The notes under the pieces are model-generated. The model did not search any database, had not been told where the DNA came from, and saw nothing but the letters and a program-made list of their open reading frames with translations. From Mycosarcoma maydis (lineage: Eukaryota > Basidiomycota > Ustilaginomycetes > Ustilaginales), in NCBI RefSeq assembly GCF_000328475.2, contig NC_026478.1:1364001-1428000 (forward strand): a DNA stretch of 64,000 nucleotides. Reading direction: 5' to 3'. Position 1 is the first letter of the stretch, and every line of letters begins with the position of its first letter. Both the position numbers and the translations under genes were made by a program. This document shows positions 9,400-20,200 of this stretch, piece by piece.

Positions 9400-12300
9400 C
9401 TACAAGACCCACCAAGAGCCTCCGCAAAGACAAGTGAATCTGAACCGATCCATGAGTGAGGAAGCGCGTGCGGGCATATCGATGCTGACTAGTTTTGGGG
9501 GTGGTTGAATGAGCGGCAGGAACGTGGGGATTGGCTGCATGGGTGGCAATACGATGCCTGGTTGTGATGGTTGCTGTTGGTGTTGCATCTGAAGCTGCAT
9601 GTGCATCATGTGCATTTGCATTTGCATTTGTAACTGCATCTGTACTTGCGGAGCAAGATTAGGATCGACCATGATAGCTGCTGGGTTGGTGGACGAAGTG
9701 GGTGGTGGAGCCAAAGAGTACGTTGCGATGATAGGGTCTTGTGAGAGCGCGTGGCATCGGACGCATCGCTTGGCGCGCATGGCGGAGAGACGGATCAGGT
9801 TGCTCTCTGCTTGAGCAGGCTCGTTGGCTGCCGCGCTGGATGGCAAAGCCGATTGTGAGCGCTGCGCTGCCGATGCGCCAACGACCGTGGTCGGACGCGT
9901 CTTCAGTAATGTAGCTGCGTCGTTGACGAGGCTAGCCTGCGTTACCGCGTGCTGCAGCAACACTTTGCGTACGACATCGCGACGCTCGTCGACATCACTA
10001 CGCTTGGCAGATAGAGAAGAAAGTGCGTCTATCAACGTCGAACGTGTGCCCACTTGATCACCAACACCATCATCCAGCGCACCCTTGTCGTACAGCACGT
10101 TGTGTTCATCTGAAATATCCGAGGGCGATATAAACAGCGTCAGCACGTCGACCAAAGCTCCTGATTGCGGATCCACCAACGAGCTGAGTAACTTTGCCTG
10201 CAGACCAGTGTTTGGGTCCTGCTCCAATTTCACAGCGCTCGCACCATCAAGCTGGTCCACTTTACTGCCGTCGAGCGTGGCCCACCAGAAGCGATCTGTC
10301 TCTCGGCTCTGGTTTGCGCCCGACGCAGCGCCGCCTGTGCCACCGACGTTCCAGTCCGCCTCGATCTTGACGAGCAATTGTGCAAACTCAGCAAGCTCAA
10401 TGGATGCATCGCCCACCACAGAGTGCAGGGCATCCCGAGCTAGCGCCATCTGTTCGCTGACGGCCAGCACGCGCGCCTCTGTGCTGGCTTCAGGCGAAGC
10501 GGAGAAGCCTCCGCCCGTTTCGTCGCCAGGAACCGCGCCCGTGGCAGGCGGAAGATTGCTCTTCTTGGTGGTGCTCTTGATCCACTGCTCAAAGTCGCAG
10601 AAATGTGCTACAATCTGCAGCACAAGTCGACGAAGCGTGGGTTTGTTAAGCATGCGCACAAAGTCGGCTTCCAAGCTGTTCTCATCCAGCGTCGTTGATG
10701 AAGTTTTGGCGTGGACAGCATTTGCATCCGAGCTTGTTTTTGAAGTGTTGTTCCCTGCCGTGGTGGCCAATGCGAGCTTGCTAATTCCATCCAAAAGCGC
10801 CAAGAACCATTGGAGCTGTGCCAGCAAAGGCCAGACGCTCTCCAGACGATAGTAGACACGGTCGCGAGTTTCGCCTGCAGCAGCTGCGGCAGCGGCAGCG
10901 GCTTTGACAGCAGAACCTCCCTTCTTCTTGCCGCCCTCTGGTGCTGGCGGTGACGGGGCCATAGTGAACTCGGTTTTGACACGGGCAAGACGCAAGATTT
11001 GGTAGCAGAGACCAAGTTCGAGCACGAGTCGCTCGATGCGCGCAGCGGGCTTGGGGATTAGCGAACTGTTGTCCATGACCATACGAATTCGCAGCAGACG
11101 GAGCGCCTGATGGAACGGGATCGAATTCGAGTCGTGGCTAGGTCCCTTTTGCGTGGCGCCTTCGATCTTGACGAGCACATCCTGCCTCTTGGACTCGGTG
11201 ATTTTGAGCAGATCTCCAACTTGCACAAGCAGCTTGCCTGCATTCTCTCGGTCAGCTGATGCGGCAAACGCTCGGCCAATGTCGCTTGCATCTGTCTTTC
11301 GCAAGCATGACAGAGCGAGCAACTGCGACATTTGTAGATGACTCTCCTCCTCAGCTGTCTTGACCTGCTCTGCGGTGCGGTTGCCATGCTGTGCACTGGG
11401 CCTGCATGGGAGCAGTGGAAGCTTGGTCATGACGACACCCTTGTCCGAAGAGCCACCATGAATGCTAGCGAGGGTTGCGAAGAGAGTGCCGTTGCTCGAG
11501 ATGACGGGATTGGAGCAGCGCTCGAGCGCTTGTGCTGGGACTGCTGACAAGTCACCTTGGACCAAATCGACGGTTTTGAGATCAAAGAAGCCGACTTGCT
11601 CGGAGAGCAGCCCAGATCCTCCGTCCACTCGAGTCAATGCTGTGAGAAGCGCAAGATCAGCTACGGCCAAGCCGGAAGCATCAGCGACTATCGAGGTGAC
11701 GAGCCGATCCGTCAACACTTTGAAATGCGTAAAGCGTAGCTGCCACTCAAGCCACTTTGGATGATGCCCCGTCTTTCTGCACTCGAGCGAGCCAAAGGCG
11801 TCGCTCAGCTCGTTTTCGGCCTTAATTAGGTCCCAAACGGCAATGGTGCTGTGCATCTTTGATGCAGTGCTGGCATGATCTGCCGAATCGTCGGAACCGG
11901 ATGCTTCAAAATGTGATGTGCATGCAACAAGGCGCAAACAGCCTGATTTGCCAGCGTCCTCGTCTTGATTCGAGCCTAGACTGTCGATCTCTGCCCATGT
12001 CAAGATGGAAATGTCGTCGAGGTCAATGCGTGAAATTGAGTTGTCGCCAAAAGCTGTACCATCCTCCGCGCAGTGGCTCATGGGAGCGTAATCGGCAGGT
12101 GACAGGGACACAGGTGGTAGAGGACGCGTGATCATTGTGATCGACTCTGCATGCAGATCCACTGTGATCTCGGTGATATGGATGAGCCCAGCGCTGCTCG
12201 AACGGCGCTTGGATGCAACGAGAAGGACAGAGTCGTTGGCGGGCATACCGACAGCAAGGTGGGTGAGGAAATTGCCCGATTCGCGCTCTTGCGCGTAATC

Positions 12301-13734
12301 AGAGGTGTAGTCGTCTACGGCTCGGGTTGCGGAGAAGGGAGAGAGGTAGGGAGCGACGATCTCGGCTGGCTTCTCGCCAACACCTTGGGCGGAATCAAGT
12401 GTGACGGGTGATGGTCGCACACTCGGCGTGTAGAGCGAAGACTGGAGCATGACGCTGAAGAAAGCTTGGCAAACGTTGGTGGGAGAAGCGGCGTCTACTG
12501 GCGAGCTGGTGGATAGGTTGACTGCCGCTGAGCGGTCAGCTTTGCAAGACGAGAGCAAGGTAACCTGACCATGGTGTCCAAATACTACGAGTGCAAGGTC
12601 CTGGTCGGGTCCAGAGTTGTCGGTATATGCTGTTGAAGTGGGGATAAAGCTAGGACCACGCGATGCGAGTCTGCTGAAGGAGCTGGCGCCGTAGTGACTC
12701 GGGGAGGTGGACTGATCGTTGAGGACGATGCGACGGTGACGATTGAGCCAGACGACGTGCTTGACGCCGCCTAGCAGGGTGCCAGTGCCATTGCCAGAAT
12801 CAGCGTCGGAAGGCGATGCACGAAGCCCTTGAGTGGGAATAGACTGGCCCTTTTCGTTGACTTTGAGCACATTTTCTGTTTTGGTGGAAGAAATTGCATG
12901 ACTTTGGCTGCAAGCGGGTTCGCAAATGATCGTTTGGACTAGCTTCCAGTCGTTGAGGGCTCCCGTCTCGGCGCGTGACCAGATGCAAAGTCTGGCTCGT
13001 GGCCCGACTGACGGAGCGGGAGGTACATCGGTAGCGGCGATGTGGTGTGAGGCAGGAAGAGACTGATCTAGAGCCGGCAGGTTAGCGCTTAGCTGCGTAA
13101 TCGTTGGTGCACTGCTGGTTGGGAGCGTTCGCGTAGCAAGACCATTCGTCATGAGCGATACGTTCGAAGGCGTGGGATCGAAGGCGTTATTCTTGGCGTT
13201 TGTAGTTGCGGCATCATGCGGAACTGGGAAGAAGGCGCACAGATAGTAGCCGCAAGGACTGAATGAGATGTTGGTCGGGTCGTCAAAGCGTGTAGACTGC
13301 GAGGAAGTGGTGGAAGCAGCAGCAGCAGTAGTGGCTGTTGTTACAGTACTGCGCTGATGCGAGAAGGCAGCGGTGGAGCTGGATGAGAAGCCGTCTTGGT
13401 CCGGATACAAATAGCTGGATTTCAAAGGTGGCTTGGACGATGAGGCGAGCGGATACTGCACGACGACGTGTCCATTCGGTGATGCCGAAGATGATCGGTG
13501 GGCAGAGGCGATTGCAAGAACGTTTTGAGGCGACCAGGCAATCTTGGCGAGATCGGCTTTGCCAGACCTCAAGCGCTCGAGCCTTTGGATGGCACCGAGG
13601 CCATTTTCAAGGCACTGTGCATGACGAATGGACCGTTGCTGCTCTACCGAGAGAGTCTTTCGTATTGATCTGCTGGATGAGTTGGCAGACGTATTGTCAG
13701 TGCATTGCCTCTTGGCAGGCGTCTCCATGGACAT
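9400..13734 (-). CDS. MED16: Mediator complex subunit 16-like protein
   Basis: The product has 1,444 residues from the ATG at 13734 (a second Met codon follows two codons later); the frame is open further upstream but only from a non-ATG codon. The N-terminal half has propeller-like blades (AKIAWSPQNVLAIASA, NISFSPCGYYLCAFFP, VKHVVWLNRHRRIVLND), as in Med16. The C-terminal half is helical and ends with a CxxC pair (RCVRC, about residue 1321) and the terminal CLCGGSWW motif (Cys1435, Cys1437), a cysteine arrangement typical of Med16. Med16 belongs to the Mediator tail and links activators to RNA polymerase II. A Met/Gln/His-rich run (encoded at about 9585-9650) and a poly-Ala run are inserted. 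The Med16 call is from motif memory; another nuclear WD protein is the alternative. Confidence 0.68.
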   Translation of the reverse strand: MSMETPAKRQCTDNTSANSSSRSIRKTLSVEQQRSIRHAQCLENGLGAIQRLERLRSGKADLAKIAWSPQNVLAIASAHRSSSASPNGHVVVQYPLASSSKPPLKSSYLYPDQDGFSSSSTAAFSHQRSTVTTATTAAAASTTSSQSTRFDDPTNISFSPCGYYLCAFFPVPHDAATTNAKNNAFDPTPSNVSLMTNGLATRTLPTSSAPTITQLSANLPALDQSLPASHHIAATDVPPAPSVGPRARLCIWSRAETGALNDWKLVQTIICEPACSQSHAISSTKTENVLKVNEKGQSIPTQGLRASPSDADSGNGTGTLLGGVKHVVWLNRHRRIVLNDQSTSPSHYGASSFSRLASRGPSFIPTSTAYTDNSGPDQDLALVVFGHHGQVTLLSSCKADRSAAVNLSTSSPVDAASPTNVCQAFFSVMLQSSLYTPSVRPSPVTLDSAQGVGEKPAEIVAPYLSPFSATRAVDDYTSDYAQERESGNFLTHLAVGMPANDSVLLVASKRRSSSAGLIHITEITVDLHAESITMITRPLPPVSLSPADYAPMSHCAEDGTAFGDNSISRIDLDDISILTWAEIDSLGSNQDEDAGKSGCLRLVACTSHFEASGSDDSADHASTASKMHSTIAVWDLIKAENELSDAFGSLECRKTGHHPKWLEWQLRFTHFKVLTDRLVTSIVADASGLAVADLALLTALTRVDGGSGLLSEQVGFFDLKTVDLVQGDLSAVPAQALERCSNPVISSNGTLFATLASIHGGSSDKGVVMTKLPLLPCRPSAQHGNRTAEQVKTAEEESHLQMSQLLALSCLRKTDASDIGRAFAASADRENAGKLLVQVGDLLKITESKRQDVLVKIEGATQKGPSHDSNSIPFHQALRLLRIRMVMDNSSLIPKPAARIERLVLELGLCYQILRLARVKTEFTMAPSPPAPEGGKKKGGSAVKAAAAAAAAAGETRDRVYYRLESVWPLLAQLQWFLALLDGISKLALATTAGNNTSKTSSDANAVHAKTSSTTLDENSLEADFVRMLNKPTLRRLVLQIVAHFCDFEQWIKSTTKKSNLPPATGAVPGDETGGGFSASPEASTEARVLAVSEQMALARDALHSVVGDASIELAEFAQLLVKIEADWNVGGTGGAASGANQSRETDRFWWATLDGSKVDQLDGASAVKLEQDPNTGLQAKLLSSLVDPQSGALVDVLTLFISPSDISDEHNVLYDKGALDDGVGDQVGTRSTLIDALSSLSAKRSDVDERRDVVRKVLLQHAVTQASLVNDAATLLKTRPTTVVGASAAQRSQSALPSSAAANEPAQAESNLIRLSAMRAKRCVRCHALSQDPIIATYSLAPPPTSSTNPAAIMVDPNLAPQVQMQLQMQMQMHMMHMQLQMQHQQQPSQPGIVLPPMQPIPTFLPLIQPPPKLVSIDMPARASSLMDRFRFTCLCGGSWWVL
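9585..9650 (-). repeat. Low-complexity Met/Gln/His-rich coding tract in MED16-like gene
   Basis: Repeats of CATTTG/CATCTG-like hexamers on the plus strand read as alternating Met, Gln and His on the minus strand. The tract separates the CxxC pair from the terminal CxCGG motif of the Med16-like protein. Confidence 0.8.
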
Positions 13735-16700
13735 GCTGATGAAGAAAGAGCACTTTTTCAGGAGGTGCGGCCTATCTGATCGTTGTAAGCATTCAAGCCA
13801 AGTTGAGGCAGGAATTGGTTTTGACGTGTTGTGACGGGGGCTGAATGTAGCTATTCGAGGCAAGCGTTGGAGGAGCCTCTCTATGTCAATTGCACCGATA
13901 GCATGAGAAGAATAAGCGGCTCGCTTGATATCTGCGGACGTCGTCTCGTTGGTGCGGGCTATTATGAACGAGTGGAGGAGGGTCACCAAGGATTCACGAT
14001 GGTGACTGTGCTTGCTGAATGAGAATTGAGGTCTGTGTGCTGAATTCCGAGTTCCGTGTTCTCACTCACGACTCACTCGTGACTCACACTCGTGACTTGG
14101 ATATATGTGATTCACGATTTTTTCGTGTCTGATTCGTGATCCGTGATTCGCCATTCAGAGTAATTGTTTTGACGGCCTAACATGATGGCACTGAGTGCAC
14201 CGTGCACAGTCCATGCACGATGTCTTTACTGTAGAGTACAGTGACGAGTGGTGAGTACTGTGAGTGTGGCTTTGTAGCTATCATCTCTGAGGCACGCCTT
14301 TCGTGATTGCTAGTATTGTTATTGTTCTAGAGCGTGGCTTGGAGGTAACTATGAGCTCTTTTCGCCGACAGATGGCCTGGGCCTGGGCGGAATCGTGAAT
14401 CGTGAATCGTGAATCGCGAATCGGACAAGCTCAAGAGACGAGAAGCTGAGCGAGCTGGCTAGGTGATGATCAGCGACAGAGAGGCTGCGTGGACTACGAG
14501 GGCGGCCTTGTCAATCCTGCTTGGCGATGATCATCTGCGAACGCCACAAAAAGGTTGGCGCTAAACCGGCGGAGTTGGATTGAATGGGTTGGCTTGTGTT
14601 TTAGCGTAAGTGATTCCTGATTCCTGATTCGTAGAACGGTAGGCGCGAACGAGAGGGATGAAAAGAATGTTCCATTTTCAGCCTGGTCCAGCTCAGTCAC
14701 GAGTGGGTAAGCAAAGTTGAGACACGAGTTGTAGTAGTTAGCTGTTGCGAGCGCAGCGCCAAGTTCGCTTGAATGTCTTCCAAGTGATGACTGTGCAGCA
14801 GTCATGCATGCTCAGTTGAGAATGAGAGAGGCGCAAGAAGCAACCAAGCAACCAAGCAATCAACGGCGCGTCTAGCAGGTTGCAGCCAATTGTGAATCAC
14901 GAATTGGGGTGTTGGTGAGCTGGCAGCACTAATTTATTTTCGAAGCCACAGCATGGCGGACAGCATTCGTGATTCAAGCGAGGTCAAAGCATCGCGCACA
15001 ACAGCCTTCGTGATTGCGCCAACGTGCCAACGTGAAATGTCAAAATTCGAGGGGCCTCACGCGCATTAACGATCCAGGATTCGAGGTTCATTCCACGTAC
15101 AGTAACTTACAGAGTAAGTAAAGTTAGTTGCCACCCCTTTTTGGGCCCTTTTCTACGCTTTTTCGAGCGTGCATAGATGTGCTCGCTGGCCGATGCGCTG
15201 ACGCATGGTGTTGGCAACTTTAGTTCGGTTCGAATCAAGAATTCGTGAGTTTGGCCTCGTGGTCAAGACAAACGAGCGTGCCTGTTGACCTTGTGCGAGT
15301 CACGAGTCGGTTGGTTGATGGTTGTTTGGTGTCAGTGTTGATCTCGCTTGGTTCCTTTCTGTGGTACCTGGCCATCAGCAAACCATTGAGAATAGCGCTC
15401 GACTTGGCATCTTGACCGTGTCGTAACCACCTTGTCTTGTGTGCCTTAAACAGAGTCGCACGCGCTGTGTCAACAACAAGTTGTCCAGTGAAAGAGCTGA
15501 CAAGAGTCATCGACCCTGTAATGCTGCGCTCTGCTGTACTGCAATGCCGGTGGAGTTGGATGGTCGCCGCTCGGCCATCGTGTTTCTTTTTCCGAGAATA
15601 TCACGAGTGCATCGGCATCGGCCCTGTATCAGCCAATGTCAGCTGCGTGTGTGTGTGCGTGTGCGAGTTTCCGAGCGGCATCGTTGTTCTCCTTTCTTGA
15701 CAGGTTTGGCCGAGCCTCGACAGAATCATCAATCACGCATAGGCGTGAGTGCCTTGGACGACGACCTTTTCCGCTGATCATGGTTTGTGATTCCTCGAGC
15801 TCGGCCAAACACACGCGCTCTTGACCCCGACGCTCATCACTCCGCCCGTCATTCCCTCCTCCTTCCAGTTCATTACCTACTACTCCCTCTCATCGTCAAG
15901 CATACAGTACCTCCGCTGTTATGCTTCGGCGCTCTGCTTGTCATCTTTGCATTGCTTCGCGACCTTGTTCCCGACACTGCTGCTCCTTGCCCTAGCCTGT
16001 TTCTTTCCTTACCTTTCCTTTCCTTTCTTTCCCGCCCACTCTTTGCCCGTCCACCTTCCCTCAGCTCAATCCGCCCACCACTATTCGTGATTCTGTGATC
16101 GTCATTCTTCGTTCGTCGCTGGCTCGTCGAGCTTTTGTTCCATCTCACTCTCACAGGCCCCGTCCGCCGCGCATCACCCATCCTTCCTGACTACACGCTT
16201 CCTCACGCCTACACCTCATCATTCACGCTAACGCCGTCTCCTCCTCGCTCTGCATCCACTCCATCCACCCTCTAGCCAACGTTGACTTCGTCCTTGCGCT
16301 CTCAACGCAATCGCCGCATCATTTCGAGTTCTGCTTCAGACTGGCTCTGTGGCTCGCTTCTCTTCGTCCTTTTACCTGGCCATCTTCACCCGTCTCTGCG
16401 ACATTTGCCGACGCTTCAGCAACGCTTGCCATCAATTTCGCTCTAAGCATCCATTTCGCAGCGTCGTCTTTCTTCTCCTTCATTTCTTTCGTTCGTCCCC
16501 ACAATCTCTCTGCTTTCAGTGTTACAAATCTGCACCCATACAGCTTGGACCGACTCTTGTCATTCCTTCTCTCCCTTTTTGCTTCGTCCAACCTTGGTGC
16601 ACGTCTAGCTTTCAAGCTCCCGCTTTGGCCCTCACGCGCTTGCTCGAGGCGCGAACACGCCTCTGCCCGTTCTTTCTTGAATTTGATCAGTCGCCCCATA

Positions 16701-17204
16701 ACTCTCCAGCTCGGTCCCGCTTCATTTGCTGCTCTGTGGACCAGTCTCCCTAACCAAGAACCGTCGTTTGGTAAGTCTTTTTTGGCCTCCTTTCCCCTTG
16801 CTCTTTCCGTCTCGCGTCTGAACAGCAGTGCGTGCAAGAGACCTGCTCTGCGATCAACTCCAGCTCCGAGGCCATCACCTATCATAATCACCAAAGTAGA
16901 TCACAACCATCATCGTTTCTTCTTCTTCCCTTTCGCTCTCTTGTCATCATCACGTTCCCCTTCTTTCCCATCCCCCTTCCGTCGACCATCTCGACGATCA
17001 TCCTGAACCCAGTCGTCGTCGATTCTCTGTTATTGATTGCGTTCGTCCTGCTCACACTCGTTTTGCCTCTGCACCTCCTTCTCATGACTGGATTTCACTT
17101 CCACTTTTACTTCGCCCGCTTTTGGTTCCACTCACTCTCTACTCATTCCCCTTGATCGTCAAAGCAGATTGTCTCGTCAGCCTCCCACTTGTCTCTTTGG
17201 CGGC
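13735..17204. promoter_or_regulatory. 3.5-kb divergent intergenic region upstream of MSB2-like gene
   Basis: The left part (13.9-15.3 kb) is rich in heptamer and GAGTCACGA-type repeats (14061-14157, 14391-14424). A short GT/GC run lies at about 15645-15668. From about 15.8 kb to the mucin start the plus strand is strongly pyrimidine-rich (CTTTCC runs near 16010-16035), as expected for a long 5' leader. A possible leader intron starts with GTAAGT at 16771 and could end at an AG near 16825. Many short ORFs exist but none shows a domain. Confidence 0.5.
14391..14424. repeat. Heptamer array (AATCGTG x3, AATCGCG x1)
   Basis: Units start at 14391, 14398 and 14405 (AATCGTG) and 14412 (AATCGCG), in strict 7-bp phase. 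A looser patch of ACTCACGA/GATTCACGA elements spans 14061-14157. Confidence 0.9.
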
Positions 17205-20200
17205 ATGGTTCTGTTTCGACCCAACTTCCAGCTGATGTTGCTCAGCCTTAATCTCGTCTTGCTACTGGCGCTCCAAGCATCCCCTGCACTTGCCGACGGT
17301 CTGCAGGCCGACCACGGTCCCGCCCGCATCAATCCCGCAGCACGACGCCATGCAGGTCGAGCCGGTCGCTTGTCCAAGCGATTTCCTCCGCTCGCGGCTA
17401 GCCATGCTCCCTTAGCCGTTAGGCGGGATCGAGTTCACCATGAGCCCATCTACGGCTTAACACCTGCAGAGATTGACGAATTGCTGGCAGAGCAAGAATT
17501 GGAAGATTCCATTTCCAATGCTAACAGCACCACCTCGTCACGCCACCATAGCCATTCCAGAACCCGATCCGCCTCAAATTCGCAAGAGCCTACCAGCACC
17601 TCATCGATGCACACTTTCGCTTTCCCCACCAGCAATTCGACATCACACAACGCTACCTCGCTGTCTTCCACTCATGCTCCTGCATCCACATCTGCATCCA
17701 CATCTGCATCTGCCACATCCATTGTTCCATCGGCCACACGCTCATCTCTGAGCCAGTCTTCGTCGATCTCGACGGATGGTAGCAAACCACCTTCGGCATC
17801 GTCCTCTTCGACTCCCGATGATGGCGACCACGACGCTAGTACTTCGGCCAATTCCGTCTCCAACAACAATGATGACGACGCTGGTGGGCTACTCGATGGC
17901 CTTTTAACCCCGTCATCCACATCCTCGTCGAGCGCTAGCGCCGCCACCACTTCGAGCGATAGTGCCACTGCCGACGGTGGTTTGTTGGACGGTCTCCTGG
18001 GCCCGTTGTTCACTTCTTCGTCTTCCTTAGCCTCAGCCTCTGCGACTGTCGACAGCCAGAATGACTCGCCATCCGCAACCACTTCTTCGCGCTCTCCGCT
18101 TGTTACTAGTTCATCGTCTTTGAGCCAGCCATCTGGCTCGTCGCACGATTCGGACAGCCGCGACGACTCGACTTTTTCGAGTAAGCTCAGCCAGTCCACA
18201 CAACCTGACTTTTACAGCTTCACTCCCCAGGCCACTCGTTCCGCGTCTCGCACTTCGACGACACTGCCGGTGACAGGGCTTTTACCCAGTTCCTTGCCGG
18301 TACTAGGTTCCTCTTCGTCAACTTCAGACTTTCCGTCAGCCACCCCTTCCCCGACGCCCTCACCATCGCATCGCAGCCCTGGCTCTGATTCTAGCTCGAG
18401 TACAGCCTCGTCCGACGACCCTTCGAGCAGCAGCAGCAGCAGCAGCAGCAGCGATGATGACAGCGGCAGTCCCTCCACTGCTCCCTCGTCCTCATGGACA
18501 CACGTAATTACTTCGACTGACGATAGCGCTGGCTCGTCGACCGCGACGACACACGCGACCGCAACAATGTACTTGACCTCGACGATGCATCCAACCGCCA
18601 CCATCACTACGGCTCCTTCATCGATATCGCAGGATACATTTGCTGTTCCAACTAGCACCATCTCCAATGACCACGCAAGCTCTGATAGCTCTGACCAAAG
18701 TTGGACACACGTAATTACTTCGACTGACGATAGCGCTGGCTCGTCGACCGCGACGACACACGCGACCGCAACAATGTACTTGACCTCGACGATGCATCCA
18801 ACCGCCACCATCACTACGGCTCCTTCATCGATATCGCAGGATACATTTGCTGTTCCAACTAGCACCATCTCCAATGACCACGCAAGCTCTGATAGCTCTG
18901 ACCAAAGTTGGACACACGTAATTACTTCGACTGACGATAGCGCTGGCTCGTCGACCGCGACGACACACGCGACCGCAACAATGTACTTGACCTCGACGAT
19001 GCATCCAACCGCCACCATCACTACGGCTCCTTCATCGATATCGCAGGATACATTTGCTGTTCCAACTAGCACCATCTCTAATGACCACGCAAGCTCTGAT
19101 AGCTCTGACCAAAGTTCAAGCAGCATTGATCAAGAATCGTCATCGTCGTCACTATCGGGGTCTTCTACAGACGATTCTATCTCTGGCTCTTCTACGTCTT
19201 CCTCGTCGAGCATCACCACCAACCCCTACTGGTACGCTAACACACAGTCTCTAATAATAGCGCCAAGCAGCACATCGTCTGCCGATCGACCAGCCGAGAC
19301 GGGATCGCAGAATACAGCCGACATCAATGGATCGACTACTTCAGCCTCGTTGGACACTTCTCCAAACGCTCCCGCTGCCCAAGACTTGCCTCTGACGATC
19401 GTGCCCTCGGCTGACTCTTATGAGCAGCCGCCCAACACCACCTCGATCGGACTATTGTTCAAGCCTGATATGAAGTGGACGTGGGTCATCTCGCAGGCTG
19501 ACTTGACGGCGCAAATCTTTGCATTCATGCCCGGTCTCGTCGGGCAGTCGGCGGGCATCGAGAGCTCCAAGGTCTCGACGGTCAAGCTGGTTGGCTACTC
19601 ACCCGAAGTCAACGACACTGCCACCACGAGCACGCTGAGCACGGCTAGAACGCTGTACATGGCGTACGTGCCTTCTTCGAGCGTGGACGACATTCAGGCC
19701 ATGGTCTCCAACATCTCGTCGCCGTTTTACACGTCGGCTGCCGCGGGAGCACCGCAGCAATTGGCAAGTCAAGTGGACCCAACGTTCAACATTCTTAGCG
19801 TTTCTGGTCATGCTGCAGCCGGGGCCAAGCAGAATGCCAAAACGAGCGCCGGTTCGGGCAAAGACGACTCGACGCTGCGCAACAGTCTGATTGGTGTTGG
19901 CTGTGGATTGGCCGGATGCTTTGCTCTTGTGGCTGCTGGTCTTTTGTGGCGCAAGCATCGCAAGGGCCAGAATGACGACGGAGCGACTGGCAACCATGGC
20001 GGAGTGTCACGTGCACACACCATTCGCTCGTTTCACGGCGGACTGCGCGAGACGTGGGCACCGGATGCGCTCGATCAGCACCGAGCTCTGGACACGGCTG
20101 GCGAGATGCAACAAGTCTGGTTGCCTCACGAGGTGGGAATGGCGATGGGTTACCCTGAGCAGGTCATGCAAGGACGCGAGGATGGCTTTGGTGGCTATGT

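Noticed and set aside
15222..15245. GGTTCGAATC resembling a tRNA T-loop
   Set aside because: The flanking bases do not pair; no cloverleaf is possible.
18212..19126. 304-codon minus-strand ORF under the Msb2-like repeats
   Set aside because: Antisense mirror of the Ser/Thr-rich repeats; the plus-strand gene has signal peptide, HMH-like domain and membrane helix.
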